Source: Skermanella mucosa (lineage in GTDB: Bacteria; Pseudomonadota; Alphaproteobacteria; Azospirillales; Azospirillaceae). From it: a DNA stretch of 64,000 nucleotides. This document shows, piece after piece, positions 1 through 8,622 of the stretch. The stretch is taken from contig NZ_CP086106.1 in assembly GCF_016765655.2 (NCBI RefSeq), forward strand, positions 2,476,501 to 2,540,500. Reading direction: 5' to 3'. Numbering within the stretch: the first letter of the stretch is position 1; every line of letters starts with the position of its first letter. The notes beneath the pieces were generated by a model. The model searched no databases, had not been told where the DNA came from, and worked only from the letters and a program-made list of their open reading frames with translations. Position numbers and translations under genes: made by a program.

Positions 1-829
1 GCACCTGTCCGGGGAAGGCGTCCACCGACAGGTCGACCGGCTGGCCGCGCCGCATGCCGGCGAGTTGGGTTTCCTTGAAGTTCGCGACGACGTAGACGTC
101 GGGGAGGGGAACGATGGCGAGAAGCGCGGAGCCCGCCTTGACATACTGGCCCAGCTGGACCCCCTTGTTGCCGATCACGCCGCCCACGGGTGCGCGGATC
201 ACCGCATGGCCCAGATTGTCCCGCGCCAGGTCGAGGTTTGCCTCGGCCTGCCGAAGCTTCGCCTCCGCCTCCTTGCGCGACGCCTGAAGCACGCCGAGCT
301 GGTCGTGCTCGGCCGCCAGGCCGGCGATCGCCTTGTTCAGCGCAGCTTCGGCCTTTCGGAGGTCGGCCTCCGCGGCGTCGTACCGCTGGCGGCTGACCGT
401 GTCGCCGCTGACCAGGCTTTTCACCCTGTCGTAATCCTGCCGGGCGCGATGCAGGTCGGCCTCGGCGCCCGCGACCGTCGCCTGGCTCTGCACGATCATC
501 GAGTGCTCGAGGGTGATCCGGCTGTCGATGCTGCCGATGGCGGCCCGCGCGGCGTCCATCGCCGCGTCGGCCTGTGCTTCCTGCGCCCGGTACTCGGCGT
601 CGTCGATCACGACAAGGATGTCGCCGGCCGCGACCTCCTGGTTATCGGTGACACGGATATCGGCGACGTAGCCGGCGATCTTCGGGCTGACGATCGAGAT
701 GTCGCTGTGCACATAGGCATTGTCGGTCGATTCCAGGAAGCGCCCGACCGTCCACCACTGCCAGCCGAAATAGCCGCCGGCCGTCAGCACCAGGACAGCC
801 GCCACGACCAGAACCGACCTGCGCATCAT
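1..829 (-). CDS. HlyD/EmrA-family membrane fusion protein, C-terminus beyond the window
   Basis: Periplasmic adaptor of a drug-efflux system, which would link an inner-membrane pump to an outer-membrane channel. About 276 residues are visible before the window edge. There is one N-terminal membrane anchor (residues about 4-24), then the EmrA-like stretch STDNAYVHSDISIVSPKIAG, a lipoyl half-motif, a long alanine- and glutamate-rich coiled coil (about 80-190) and the second lipoyl half near IRAPVGGVIGN. The ATG at 829 is chosen because GGAG lies 7 bases upstream. It diverges from a TetR gene, and two operator-like palindromes lie between them, so repression by that TetR is likely. The pump partner should lie outside the window, so the substrate is unknown. 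Confidence 0.9.
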   Translation of the reverse strand, partial: MMRRSVLVVAAVLVLTAGGYFGWQWWTVGRFLESTDNAYVHSDISIVSPKIAGYVADIRVTDNQEVAAGDILVVIDDAEYRAQEAQADAAMDAARAAIGSIDSRITLEHSMIVQSQATVAGAEADLHRARQDYDRVKSLVSGDTVSRQRYDAAEADLRKAEAALNKAIAGLAAEHDQLGVLQASRKEAEAKLRQAEANLDLARDNLGHAVIRAPVGGVIGNKGVQLGQYVKAGSALLAIVPLPDVYVVANFKETQLAGMRRGQPVDLSVDAFPGQV

Positions 830-887
830 CCATAAACTCCCCAAAGAGCGCCGCCCCCCGGATCACCCGGACCTACCCGGCGTGACC

Positions 888-906
888 GAACTGAACGGTT
901 CAGTTC
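888..906. promoter_or_regulatory. TetR-type operator, copy 1
   Basis: GAACTGAACGGTTCAGTTC is a perfect 9+1+9 palindrome in the divergent region between the efflux adaptor and the tetR gene. A second copy lies at 955-973. The size and symmetry suit a TetR-family dimer, and the position close to the adaptor start suits repression of that gene. Binding is inferred. Confidence 0.75.
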
Positions 907-954
907 ACTCTGCTCTTCCGGAAAGTGAGCAGGTCGATAGGTCTTGTCAATGCA

Positions 955-973
955 AAACTGAACGGTTTAGTTT
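955..973. promoter_or_regulatory. TetR-type operator, copy 2
   Basis: AAACTGAACGGTTTAGTTT repeats the core of the site at 888-906 with one break in symmetry. It lies 34 bases before the tetR ATG, as expected for autorepression. The two sites start 67 bp apart. Confidence 0.7.
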
Positions 974-1006
974 AGTGTCCGATCCCTGCTTTCCGGAGAT
1001 GACGAG

Positions 1007-1660
1007 ATGCCCAGGATGGTCGTTCAGGACCAGCACCGCGAGAATCGCCAGGGGCAGAAATCCGCCCAGATCATGTCCGCCGCGAAGACGCTGTTCACCA
1101 GCCAGGGGTTCGGCGCGACCAGCATGGATGCCATCGTCCGCATGGCGAACGTTTCCAAGGCGACCCTCTATGCGCATTTCTCCGGAAAGGAGGAACTCTT
1201 CGCCGCCATCGTCAGCCACGAGTGCCGGACCCAGCAGAGCCTGCTGTGGGCGCCCGGCGTGGAGGAGAAGGAGGTCGAGGACGCGCTCGGCGAGATCGGC
1301 CGCAATTTCCTGGGACTGATCCTGTCGGCCCCGGCCGTGGCCATCTTCCGCGTCGTCGTGGCGGAGTCCGCCCGGTTCCCGGATCTCGGCCGGATCTTTT
1401 TCAATTCCGGCCCTAACCAGATGAGGCAGAGCCTCAGTTCGTATCTCGCCAAGGCGACGGCGCGCGGCCGGCTCGACATCGACGACCCCTGGCGCGCGGC
1501 CGAACACTTCATCGGGATGCTGCAGACCCCGGTCCACTTCAGCGTGCTGTTCGGCGTGAAGGATCATTTCTCTCGGGATGAACTCGACGGGATCGTGAAG
1601 GACGCCGTGGGGGCGTTTCTCCGTGCCTATCTGCCACGCGATCGGATGGAGAAGTCGTGA
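1007..1660 (+). CDS. TetR/AcrR-family transcriptional repressor
   Basis: DNA-binding repressor of 217 residues, normal for the family. The N-terminal helix-turn-helix spans about residues 18-65 and includes the typical stretches AAKTLFTSQGFGATSMDAI and VSKATLYAHFSGKEELF. The rest is a helical ligand-binding and dimerisation domain resembling the AefR-like C-terminal group. The ATG at 1007 has GGAG 8 bases upstream. Divergent placement from an EmrA/HlyD adaptor with two shared palindromes suggests that it controls that efflux operon and itself. The inducer is unknown. Confidence 0.93.
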   Translation: MPRMVVQDQHRENRQGQKSAQIMSAAKTLFTSQGFGATSMDAIVRMANVSKATLYAHFSGKEELFAAIVSHECRTQQSLLWAPGVEEKEVEDALGEIGRNFLGLILSAPAVAIFRVVVAESARFPDLGRIFFNSGPNQMRQSLSSYLAKATARGRLDIDDPWRAAEHFIGMLQTPVHFSVLFGVKDHFSRDELDGIVKDAVGAFLRAYLPRDRMEKS

Positions 1661-1856
1661 CATAAGTGGTACATTGTTTGAGGGGTTGCTGACTTCAAAG
1701 CGCTTTGTTCGTTGTTGAGCAGTCATCGAACGTACTGCCCCTGTCAGCGACATCGGTTTCCCTGGACATCCTGAACAATCGGCCGGACGTGGATTCATCA
1801 ACTCTGCTGACGGGCGCTTAAAGATTTAGCTTAAATTGAGAGACACGGAATCGGTC

Positions 1857-3038
1857 ATGACTCAGGAACTCGCCGTCGCGGAGCATTCACGACCGGCACA
1901 GGCCCGTATCGCGGTCGCCGTGATCTTCTTCGTCAATGGAACCGCCCTGTCGAGCTGGGTCCCCCATATCCCGACGGTGCAGCAGAAGCTTGGCTTGAGC
2001 ACCGGTACGCTGGGGCTCGCGCTGCTGGGAATCGCGGGCGGATCGCTTGTATCCATGCCCATAGCCGGGTGGCTGATCGCGCGGCACGGCAGCCGCGTCG
2101 TCACGCTTACGGCGGCAATCCTATACTGCCTTGCGACGCCGCCGTTGCTTCTGGCCTCGAGCCTGCCGGCGTTGATCATGGCCTTGATCCTGTTCGGGGC
2201 GTTCAACGGCGCGATGGACGTCGCGATGAACGCCCACGGCGTGGCTGTCGAGCGCGCCATCGGACGACCGGTGATGTCGTCGCTCCACGCGCTGTTCAGC
2301 ATCGGCGGGCTGGTAGGGGCGGGGAGTGCGGTGGTCCTGCTGCCGATCGGGATGACGCCGGCCGCCCATGTGACCGCCGCGGCGACCGGGGGGCTTCTCC
2401 TTGTGCTCGCCTCCGCGCGTTTCCTGCTGCCGCGAGGGGTCGATATCAGCACGGGCGGCGGCCCTCGTTTCGTTTTGCCGCGCGGGCGGTTGCTGGTGCT
2501 GGGGGCCATGGGCTTCTTCATCCTGATGATGGAGGGCGCCATGTCGGACTGGACCGCGGTTTACCTGAAGATCGACCTGGGAACCGGCGCCGCCTTCGCA
2601 GGGCTCGGATATGCCGTCTTCTCCGCAGCCATGGCGGTCGGGAGACTGACCGGGGACCGTATGGTCGCCAGCTTCGGCCCGGTCGCGATGGTCCGGTGGG
2701 GATCGCTGCTGGCGGCGGCCGGCCTGGGTGGAGCATTGCTGTTGCACGATCCGGTGGCCGCGGTCGTTGGCTTCGGCCTTGTCGGGCTGGGCCTCGCCAA
2801 TATCGTGCCGATCCTGTTCAGCGCGGCCGGGAGGACTCCGGGCATGGCTCCGGGACTGGCGATCGCAGCCGTGACGACGGCCGGATACTTCGGCTTCCTC
2901 GCAGGGCCACCGCTAGTCGGGCTCGTCGCCGAAGTGCTCGGGCTGCCCGGTTCCCTCGGAATCCTTGCCGCTGCGGTCGGATTGATGGCGTTTCGGTCAG
3001 GGGTACTGGAACCGCGCGAAGGGCGGGTTCAATCCTGA
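1857..3038 (+). CDS. MFS transporter, YbjJ-like
   Basis: Inner-membrane major facilitator of 393 residues with about 12 hydrophobic segments. The opening (RIAVAVIFFVNGTALSSWVP) and the segment GAFNGAMDVAMNAHGVAVE are typical of the YbjJ/fucose-permease-like branch, whose substrates are mostly undefined. An in-frame TTG at 1836 is possible, but the ATG at 1857 with CGGAA just upstream is preferred. It follows tetR on the same strand after about 200 bp without a visible terminator, so co-regulation with the efflux locus is possible but not shown. Confidence 0.88.
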   Translation: MTQELAVAEHSRPAQARIAVAVIFFVNGTALSSWVPHIPTVQQKLGLSTGTLGLALLGIAGGSLVSMPIAGWLIARHGSRVVTLTAAILYCLATPPLLLASSLPALIMALILFGAFNGAMDVAMNAHGVAVERAIGRPVMSSLHALFSIGGLVGAGSAVVLLPIGMTPAAHVTAAATGGLLLVLASARFLLPRGVDISTGGGPRFVLPRGRLLVLGAMGFFILMMEGAMSDWTAVYLKIDLGTGAAFAGLGYAVFSAAMAVGRLTGDRMVASFGPVAMVRWGSLLAAAGLGGALLLHDPVAAVVGFGLVGLGLANIVPILFSAAGRTPGMAPGLAIAAVTTAGYFGFLAGPPLVGLVAEVLGLPGSLGILAAAVGLMAFRSGVLEPREGRVQS

Positions 3039-3150
3039 GAAATGCCGGTTGGACGGGGAAATGGTGCCGCGAAGAGCGGGACGGGAGTTGACGGTAAGCA
3101 CCCTGCGGCGGACCGGCTCCTAGCGTTCGCCGGGCGACCGCAGGGCAGAA

Positions 3151-3168
3151 GAAAAGCCTGTGCTTTTC
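3151..3168 (-). terminator. Hairpin after the DUF465 gene
   Basis: GAAAAGC and GCTTTTC form a perfect 7-bp stem with a 4-base loop, starting two bases after the stop codon of the small minus-strand gene. The tail is only TTCT, so the terminator is modest. Confidence 0.5.
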
Positions 3169-3169
3169 C

Positions 3170-3337
3170 TCAGTGGCGGGAGAGCCGCGCCAGTTCGTCC
3201 TTTACCCTGAGTTTATCAAATTTAAGTTTCTTGATGTCGATATCTTCGGAGCCCGGCTGCTTCTGCAGGGCTTCTATCTGTCTGTCGAGCGAGGCATGGC
3301 GGTCGCGTAGAGCCTGAATGTGATTCTCGTTCACCAT
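3170..3337 (-). CDS. DUF465 (YdcH-like) small protein
   Basis: A 55-residue basic helical protein. It begins MVNENHIQALRDRHASLDRQ and ends with KLKFDKLRVKDELARLSRH. The pattern of one long helix, a turn and KLKxxKLxxKDEL is that of DUF465/YdcH proteins, a widespread cytoplasmic family of unknown role. GGAG lies 8 bases upstream of the ATG and a short hairpin follows the stop codon. It stands alone, convergent with the upstream MFS gene. Confidence 0.85.
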   Translation of the reverse strand: MVNENHIQALRDRHASLDRQIEALQKQPGSEDIDIKKLKFDKLRVKDELARLSRH

Positions 3338-3649
3338 GTGACGTGCTCCATGTCTTTCAGACTATAACATGAGAAGCATACACGCTCTCGAAGGGATTGC
3401 CAGCCTCTTCGTGTATGAAAATGAAAGAATCCCGATGTTTCACGCAACATTGAACCAGTTTAAATGCATACCAGAATAATTTTTCTTAAGATTGCAAACG
3501 AAGGTCTGGTTAACCAATGTTTCCCGGACTTTGGGGCCGATCTGTGGGGCAGGAGGGTTTCGGCAACGGCCACATCAGGGCATGCATGACTTGACCACGC
3601 GGGTACTCAACGTGGGGTTCAAAGCGTCATCAATCTGATAAGGGAGAGA
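3338..3649. other. Intergenic stretch without a recognised gene
   Basis: About 310 bases between the DUF465 start and the 3' end of the first tRNA-Phe. The part near 3450-3500 is clearly more AT-rich than its surroundings. I see no open frame with a ribosome-binding site, no strong hairpin and no repeat. Confidence 0.5.
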
Positions 3650-3725
3650 TGGTGCCCAGGGACGGATTTGAACCGCCGACACGGGGATTTTCAGTCCCCT
3701 GCTCTACCAACTGAGCTACCTGGGC
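3650..3725 (-). tRNA. tRNA-Phe (GAA), copy 1
   Basis: A 76-base cloverleaf with the CCA end encoded. The acceptor stem is GCCCAGG paired with CCTGGGC, the anticodon loop is CTGAAAA with anticodon GAA, and the T loop is GTTCGAATC. An identical gene lies at 4692-4767. A promoter is visible at 3782-3810. Confidence 0.97.
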
Positions 3726-3781
3726 GCCGCCGTCATTCCGCATCGGCCAAGTATGCCGTGCTGCGGTGGGGCAGGGACGTG

Positions 3782-3810
3782 CTTATAGAAAAGTTCGCCG
3801 AGGCTGTCCA
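3782..3810 (-). promoter_or_regulatory. Promoter of tRNA-Phe copy 1
   Basis: On the minus strand TGGACA (3805-3810) and TATAAG (3782-3787) are separated by exactly 17 bases, which is a good sigma-70 promoter about 57 bases before the mature tRNA. The same arrangement recurs in front of the second copy. Confidence 0.75.
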
Positions 3811-3895
3811 GGGGAGAAGTTGCCGGAAGCGCTTGCCGTCGTAATCCGGTTACACGACATTGCGGAAGGAATTCCCCTTGCGGAGGCTGGCAATC

Positions 3896-4396
3896 ATGGT
3901 CGATCCCACCGCGTCGAGGCGCGTCCGGCGGTATCGCGCGGTCCAGAAGAACCCGCGTGACATCGTGCGGGCGGACCTCCAGGTTCCGAAGCTGGAACTG
4001 GCCGATCTGAAGGCCGCCGCCAAGGAAGCGCGCGATCGGCATGCCAGGGCTTGCCTGGCGAAACGCGAACTGGACTTCGTGCTTGCCACGATCAATGCGC
4101 CGCGCCCTTGCCATCTGGATGCCCAGGGATTGGTTCATTGCCTCCATACCCCCAATCCCGACCCCGCTTGGCTTCCCCATGTCGAAGCGCTGTTCGACGA
4201 GGTTTCGGTCGAAGGCATCCACGATCTCGTGCTGGCAGGGGTCATAGACTTCGAGCAGCTCTATCGCGCGTCCCGCACCTGGAGAGTAACGCATGGGCGA
4301 AACGTCCCCTGGATCAAGGAAATGGCCGACCTCAGCTTGGCGAGACCTGCTGACTTCGACGATCCAGCTGTTCGACACGCTGCCCGAGACCCCTGA
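3896..4396 (+). CDS. Hypothetical protein upstream of an AbiEii-like gene, possible antitoxin
   Basis: A 166-residue protein that I do not recognise by sequence. The ATG at 3896 has GGAGG 9 bases upstream. It is charged and helical, with a lysine- and alanine-rich stretch (LKAAAKEARDRHARACLAKR) near residues 40-60. It precedes, and overlaps by 104 bases, a gene with the AbiEii nucleotidyltransferase signature. In such pairs the upstream gene is usually the antitoxin, so that role is inferred from position only. The whole locus sits between two tRNA-Phe genes. Confidence 0.6.
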   Translation: MVDPTASRRVRRYRAVQKNPRDIVRADLQVPKLELADLKAAAKEARDRHARACLAKRELDFVLATINAPRPCHLDAQGLVHCLHTPNPDPAWLPHVEALFDEVSVEGIHDLVLAGVIDFEQLYRASRTWRVTHGRNVPWIKEMADLSLARPADFDDPAVRHAARDP

Positions 4397-4691
4397 ATGG
4401 AGTTTCGGCGAAGGCACATCGCTGGCAGTCCATTGCGACCACCGCTACAGCCATGACATCGATGCTTTCGTCAGCAGCGCCGAAGTCATTCGGGCCCTGT
4501 CGCCCAATCGCAATCCTGCCACCAAACGGCTTCCGGATGGTCGCAAGTACGAATATCCTGGGAATTACCTGAAGCTCGTACTCGATCGCGGCGAGATCGA
4601 CTTCATCATCGGCGGCAGTCGTACGGATCGAGCCGTCGAGTCATGAGAGTTCGACGGCAGGATCTTGAACATCGATCTATCGGCAAGGAAG
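4293..4691 (+). pseudogene. Truncated AbiEii-type nucleotidyltransferase toxin remnant
   Basis: The first 117 codons read cleanly from the ATG at 4293 (GGAGAG 6 bases upstream). They contain FGEGTSLAVHCDHRYSHDID, which matches the nucleotidyltransferase pattern GGTxLA...HRxSxDIDxF of AbiEii/AbiGii toxins. A TGA at 4644-4646 stops the frame. Reading through it gives EFDGRILNIDL, which resembles the next segment of the family, before the sequence runs into tRNA-Phe copy 2. Intact homologues are around twice this length. It therefore looks like a toxin gene first interrupted and then cut at the tRNA boundary. Activity is unlikely. Confidence 0.65.
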
Positions 4692-4767
4692 TGGTGCCCA
4701 GGGACGGATTTGAACCGCCGACACGGGGATTTTCAGTCCCCTGCTCTACCAACTGAGCTACCTGGGC
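4692..4767 (-). tRNA. tRNA-Phe (GAA), copy 2
   Basis: Base-for-base identical to the gene at 3650-3725, including the encoded CCA. The flanks differ, but the promoter region is recognisably similar, so the whole transcription unit was duplicated rather than only the tRNA 3' end. Confidence 0.97.
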
Positions 4768-4808
4768 ATCCGGTCCGGCGTGGCCTGAAGCGTCGCCGTC
4801 GGGGCGTG

Positions 4809-4837
4809 CTTGTAGGAAAAATTACGGGGCCTGTCCA
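4809..4837 (-). promoter_or_regulatory. Promoter of tRNA-Phe copy 2
   Basis: TGGACA (4832-4837) and TACAAG (4809-4814) on the minus strand with a 17-base spacer. The -35 element matches copy 1, and the -10 element differs by one base. Confidence 0.7.
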
Positions 4838-5049
4838 GCACCGGATTTCATTTTCGTGCAGATTTCGTGAACCAGGCGCCCGGCCATCCGGATGCCATGA
4901 AGGGAGTAGCCGTCCGCGTCCCGCATTCCCGGTACGCGCCGTCGATGATGCGGCGCAGCATGGTATCCTGTGAGATCATGTCGCAAGGTGCCGAAAGCCC
5001 ATGACGGTATGATGACAGCAACCAGCATCCAGCCCGAAGGGGTGACGTC

Positions 5050-5232
5050 ATGAAGATCGTCGCGCGCGAACAGAACAGCTTCCGGATCACTTGCCCGAAC
5101 GGCCATGACTTTACCGCTCCGCGCCACAGCATCTCGGTGGAATGCCCGACCTGCGGCGCTACCGGGAGCACCCGCGAACTCGTGGACAGGATGATCAGGA
5201 CTGCGGAGCGACCCCAGGCGACGGCCGCCTGA
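5050..5232 (+). CDS. Small zinc-ribbon-like protein
   Basis: A 60-residue protein with CPNGH near residue 15 and CPTCG near residue 35, a spacing that suits a single Zn-ribbon with Cys and His ligands. The ATG at 5050 has GAAGGGG about 8 bases upstream. The function is unknown; small one-ribbon proteins of this type can bind nucleic acid or act as metal-site adaptors. It stands alone, convergent with tldD. Confidence 0.65.
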   Translation: MKIVAREQNSFRITCPNGHDFTAPRHSISVECPTCGATGSTRELVDRMIRTAERPQATAA

Positions 5233-5257
5233 GGGTTTGAGGCCCTTGCGTCCGCCG

Positions 5258-5283
5258 CACCACGGCCCACCCGGGCCATGGTG
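5258..5283. terminator. Hairpin between the zinc-ribbon gene and tldD
   Basis: CACCA-C-GGCCC pairs with GGGCC-A-TGGTG around a 4-base loop, with one C-A mismatch. It lies between two converging genes and could serve both. No T-run follows on either strand. Confidence 0.45.
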
Positions 5284-5307
5284 CAACGGATGACGCCGGC
5301 CGTCAGG

Positions 5308-6744
5308 TCAGGCCGCGGCGGTGCCGCCGACGGTCAGGCCGTCGATCCTCAGGGTCGGCTGGCCGACGCCGACCGGCACGCCCTGGCCTTCCTTGCCGCA
5401 GGTGCCGATGCCCGGGTCCAGTGCCATGTCGTTGCCGATCATGCTGACCTTGGTCAGCGCGTCGGCGCCGTTGCCGATCAGGGTGGCACCTTTCACCGCG
5501 GGGCCGACCTTGCCGTCCTCGATCAGGTAGGCCTCCGAGGCGGAGAAGACGAACTTGCCCGAAGTGATGTCCACCTGCCCACCGCCGAAATTCACCGCGT
5601 AGAGGCCCTTCTTGACCGAGCGGATGATTTCCTCCGGGGTCTTGTCGCCGGAGCGCATCACGGTGTTGGTCATGCGCGGCATCGGATGATGGCCGAAGCT
5701 CTGGCGGCGGCCGTTGCCGGTCGGCTTGACGCCCATCAGGCGCGCGTTCATGCGGTCCTGCATGAAACCGACCAGGATGCCGTCCTCGATCAGGGTGGTG
5801 GACTGGCTCGGCGTGCCCTCGTCATCGACCGTCAGCGAACCGCGCCGACCCTCGATGGTCCCGTCATCGACGACGGTGACGCCCGGAGCGGCGATGCGCT
5901 GGCCGAGCAGCCCTGCGAACGCCGACGTCTTCTTTCGGTTGAAGTCGCCTTCCAAGCCGTGGCCGATCGCCTCGTGCAGCAGGATGCCGGGCCAGCCGTT
6001 GCCCAGCACGACCGTCATCTCGCCGGCCGGCGCCGCGATCGAGCCAAGGTTGACCAAGGCCTGCCGGAGCGCCTCGTCCACCTGCCCCTGCCAAGCGGCA
6101 GGGTCCAGGTAGGCGTCGTAGCTGGTTCGTCCGCCGACGCCGTGGCCGCCGCTCTCCATCCGGTCGCCGTCGGCGACCACGACCGAGATGTTCAGGCGGA
6201 CCAGCGGGCGGACGTCGGAGACTCGCAGCCCGTCGGCGCGGATGATCTGGACGGCCTGCCACTCGCCGCCGATCGACGCCGAGACCTGCCGGACCCGGGG
6301 GTCGCGGCCGCGCGCATAGGCGTCGATATCCGACAGCAGCTTGACCTTGGTCTCGAAATCTACCAGGGCGAGCGGGTTGATCGCTTCGTAGAGCGCGCGG
6401 TTGGTGCCGGTCGGCGGCTCGGCCATGGTGCCGCTGTGGCCGGCATGGACCGCCTTGACGGTCTCCGACGCGCGTCGGATGGCGTCTTCGGACAGGGTGG
6501 AGGCGTGGGCATAGCCGGTCGACTCGCCGGAGATCGCGCGGAGGCCGAAGCCCTGGCTGGTGTCGAAGCTGGCGCTCTTCAGCTTGCCGTCGTCCCAGGC
6601 CAGGCTTTCGGACTGGCTGTATTCCAGGAAGAGTTCGCCGTCATCGGCACCCGCCAATGCTTCCGACACGATCGATTCGGTACGTGACCGGTCGAGACCG
6701 GCGCGGTTGAAGAAGATGTCGTCGGTTACGGCGAGGGTGCTCAT
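5308..6744 (-). CDS. tldD: Metalloprotease TldD
   Basis: Cytoplasmic metalloprotease subunit of the TldD/TldE (PmbA) pair, known for trimming modified peptides and degrading unfolded antitoxins. It has 478 residues, normal for TldD. The zinc site is visible as HEAIGHGLEGD (HExxxH) in the middle of the protein. The C-terminal part carries FGGGQVDITSGKFVFSASEA and the conserved end region GTCGKEGQGVPVG. The ATG at 6744 has GGAG 6 bases upstream, so an in-frame extension to 6849 is rejected. It lies downstream of lysS on the same strand after about 120 bp. The TldE partner is not in the window. Confidence 0.96.
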   Translation of the reverse strand: MSTLAVTDDIFFNRAGLDRSRTESIVSEALAGADDGELFLEYSQSESLAWDDGKLKSASFDTSQGFGLRAISGESTGYAHASTLSEDAIRRASETVKAVHAGHSGTMAEPPTGTNRALYEAINPLALVDFETKVKLLSDIDAYARGRDPRVRQVSASIGGEWQAVQIIRADGLRVSDVRPLVRLNISVVVADGDRMESGGHGVGGRTSYDAYLDPAAWQGQVDEALRQALVNLGSIAAPAGEMTVVLGNGWPGILLHEAIGHGLEGDFNRKKTSAFAGLLGQRIAAPGVTVVDDGTIEGRRGSLTVDDEGTPSQSTTLIEDGILVGFMQDRMNARLMGVKPTGNGRRQSFGHHPMPRMTNTVMRSGDKTPEEIIRSVKKGLYAVNFGGGQVDITSGKFVFSASEAYLIEDGKVGPAVKGATLIGNGADALTKVSMIGNDMALDPGIGTCGKEGQGVPVGVGQPTLRIDGLTVGGTAAA

Positions 6745-6866
6745 ACAAGACTCCGGAACGGGGGGATGCCGTGGCAGTTGGCCCATCATAAGGGTAGAAT
6801 ACTTATGTGGGCCAGCCCCCGCGGATGTGAAGGGCCGGCCGAGGTCCACCCTTCGACGGCGGTTTT

Positions 6867-8462
6867 TCAGCCGGGGTTCTGCGGCCCGACCTCTCGCTCC
6901 AGCGCCTGGGCGATCAGATCACGGGTATTGCCGATGCCGTACAGCTCGATGAAGCTGCCCATGCGCGGCCCCATGGTCTGTCCCAGCAGCACCTCGTAGA
7001 GCGCCTGGAACCAGCTCTTCAGGTCGGCGAAGCCGTGCCGCTTGCCGATCTCGTAGACCTGGAACTGGATCTCCTCCGCCTTGGCGCCGTCCGGCAACCG
7101 GCCCAGTTCTTCCAGCAGCTCCCGCATGGCCGCGCGCTCCTGTTCGGTCGGCGCGCGGTACCGCTTCGTCGGCTTGACGAAGTCCTGGTAATAATTGACC
7201 GCGTACTGCACCAGCCGGTCCAGGAACGGTGCGCTCTCGGGATTGGCGTCGGGCGCGTAGCGGGTGATGAAGCCCCACATCACGTCCTTGCTCTCCGCGT
7301 TGGCGACGCCGGCCAGGTTCAGCAGGATGTTGAAGCTCAGGTCGCTGCGCGCCTCCGGCGGGTGGCCGCCATGGATGTGCCAGGCCGGGTTCTCCAGCTT
7401 GCGGGCCGGCTCCTCCGACGGGAACTTGGAGACGAAGGCCAGGTACTCGTCCACCGCCCGGGGGATCACGTCGAAGTAGAGACGCTTCGCGACGCGCGGC
7501 TTCTGGAACATGTAGAGCGACAGGCTCTCGGGCGGGGCGTAGCGCAGCCATTCCTCGACCGACAGGCCGTTGCCCTTGGACTTGGAAATCTTCTGGCCCT
7601 TGTCGTCCAGGAACAGTTCGTAATTGAAGCCCTCCGGCGGCTGGGTGCCCAGGATTCGGCAGATCTTCCCGGCCAGCTCGACCGACGGGATCAGGTCCTT
7701 GCCGGACATTTCGTAGTCGACGCCCAGCGCGTGCCAGCGCATGCCCCAGTCCGGCTTCCATTGCAGCTTGCAATGGCCGCCGGTCACCGGGGCTTCCTTC
7801 TTCCTGCCGTCCTCGTCCTCGAACACGATGGTGCCGGCATCCACGTCATGTTCCAGGATGGGCACCTGGAGCACCCGGCCGGTGGTCGGGGAGACCGGCA
7901 GGAACGGGCTGTAGGTCGCCGCCCGCTCCTCGCGCAGCGACGGCAGCATCACCTTCATGACGGCGTCGTAGTTGCGGAGCACCGTCAGCAAGGCCTCGTC
8001 GAACCGGCCCGAACCGTACCATTCTGTCGCGGACTGGAACTCGTACTCGAACCCGAAGCCGTCGAGGAAGCCCCGCAGCATCGCGTTGTTGTGGTGGCCG
8101 AAGCTTTCGAACTTGCCGAACGGGTCGGGCACCCTGGTCAGCGGCTTGCCCAGGTGCTCGCGCACCATCTCCTGGTTGGGGATGTTGTCCGGAACCTTGC
8201 GCAGCCCGTCCATGTCGTCGGAGAAGGCGAACAGGCGGGTCGGCACGTCCGGCGCCATGAGCTGGAACGCGCGGCGCACCATGGTCGTGCGCGCGACCTC
8301 GCCGAAGGTGCCGATATGGGGCAGTCCCGACGGTCCGTATCCGGTCTCGAACAGGACATAGCCTTTGGCCGGCGCTTTGCCCTTGTAGCGCGCGATCAGC
8401 TTGCGCGCTTCTTCGAAGGGCCACGCCTTGGCCTGCAATGCCAGTTCCTGTTCGCCAGACAT
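6867..8462 (-). CDS. lysS: Lysyl-tRNA synthetase, class I
   Basis: Charges tRNA-Lys with lysine. The 531-residue protein is a class I enzyme with a Rossmann fold: the HIGH-type motif is seen in [13 protein letters not shown] (about residue 50) and the KMSKS-type motif in [11 protein letters not shown] (about residue 290). This is the archaeal-type LysRS found in most alphaproteobacteria in place of the class II enzyme. The ATG at 8462 opens the family-typical N-terminus. It is divergent from the TupB-like permease. A class II LysRS paralogue, EpmA, is encoded at 25233-26279, but that is a modification enzyme. Confidence 0.97.
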   Translation of the reverse strand: MSGEQELALQAKAWPFEEARKLIARYKGKAPAKGYVLFETGYGPSGLPHIGTFGEVARTTMVRRAFQLMAPDVPTRLFAFSDDMDGLRKVPDNIPNQEMVREHLGKPLTRVPDPFGKFESFGHHNNAMLRGFLDGFGFEYEFQSATEWYGSGRFDEALLTVLRNYDAVMKVMLPSLREERAATYSPFLPVSPTTGRVLQVPILEHDVDAGTIVFEDEDGRKKEAPVTGGHCKLQWKPDWGMRWHALGVDYEMSGKDLIPSVELAGKICRILGTQPPEGFNYELFLDDKGQKISKSKGNGLSVEEWLRYAPPESLSLYMFQKPRVAKRLYFDVIPRAVDEYLAFVSKFPSEEPARKLENPAWHIHGGHPPEARSDLSFNILLNLAGVANAESKDVMWGFITRYAPDANPESAPFLDRLVQYAVNYYQDFVKPTKRYRAPTEQERAAMRELLEELGRLPDGAKAEEIQFQVYEIGKRHGFADLKSWFQALYEVLLGQTMGPRMGSFIELYGIGNTRDLIAQALEREVGPQNPG

Positions 8463-8622
8463 CGTACTTCACCGCTCGGGATATAGTTTGGAAGCGGCGA
8501 CCCTAGGGAACTTGGGAGCGCCGGTCAATCGCGACGCGACGCCGGCAAAGGGGGCCGGGGGAGTTGTCGTGCGTCGGGGGGCTGGCTACCATGGCATCCT
8601 TCCGGCAACTCCGACGGTTATC

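Noticed and set aside
4665..4973. Small open frame starting MNIDLSARKW and crossing tRNA-Phe copy 2
   Set aside because: It runs antisense through a certain tRNA gene; the part before it is the tail of the AbiEii-like remnant.
4822..5286. Minus-strand frames opposite the zinc-ribbon gene
   Set aside because: No ribosome-binding site or recognisable domain, and they cross the tRNA promoter region.
5278..6687. Plus-strand open frame opposite tldD
   Set aside because: No motif; tldD on the other strand is unmistakable.
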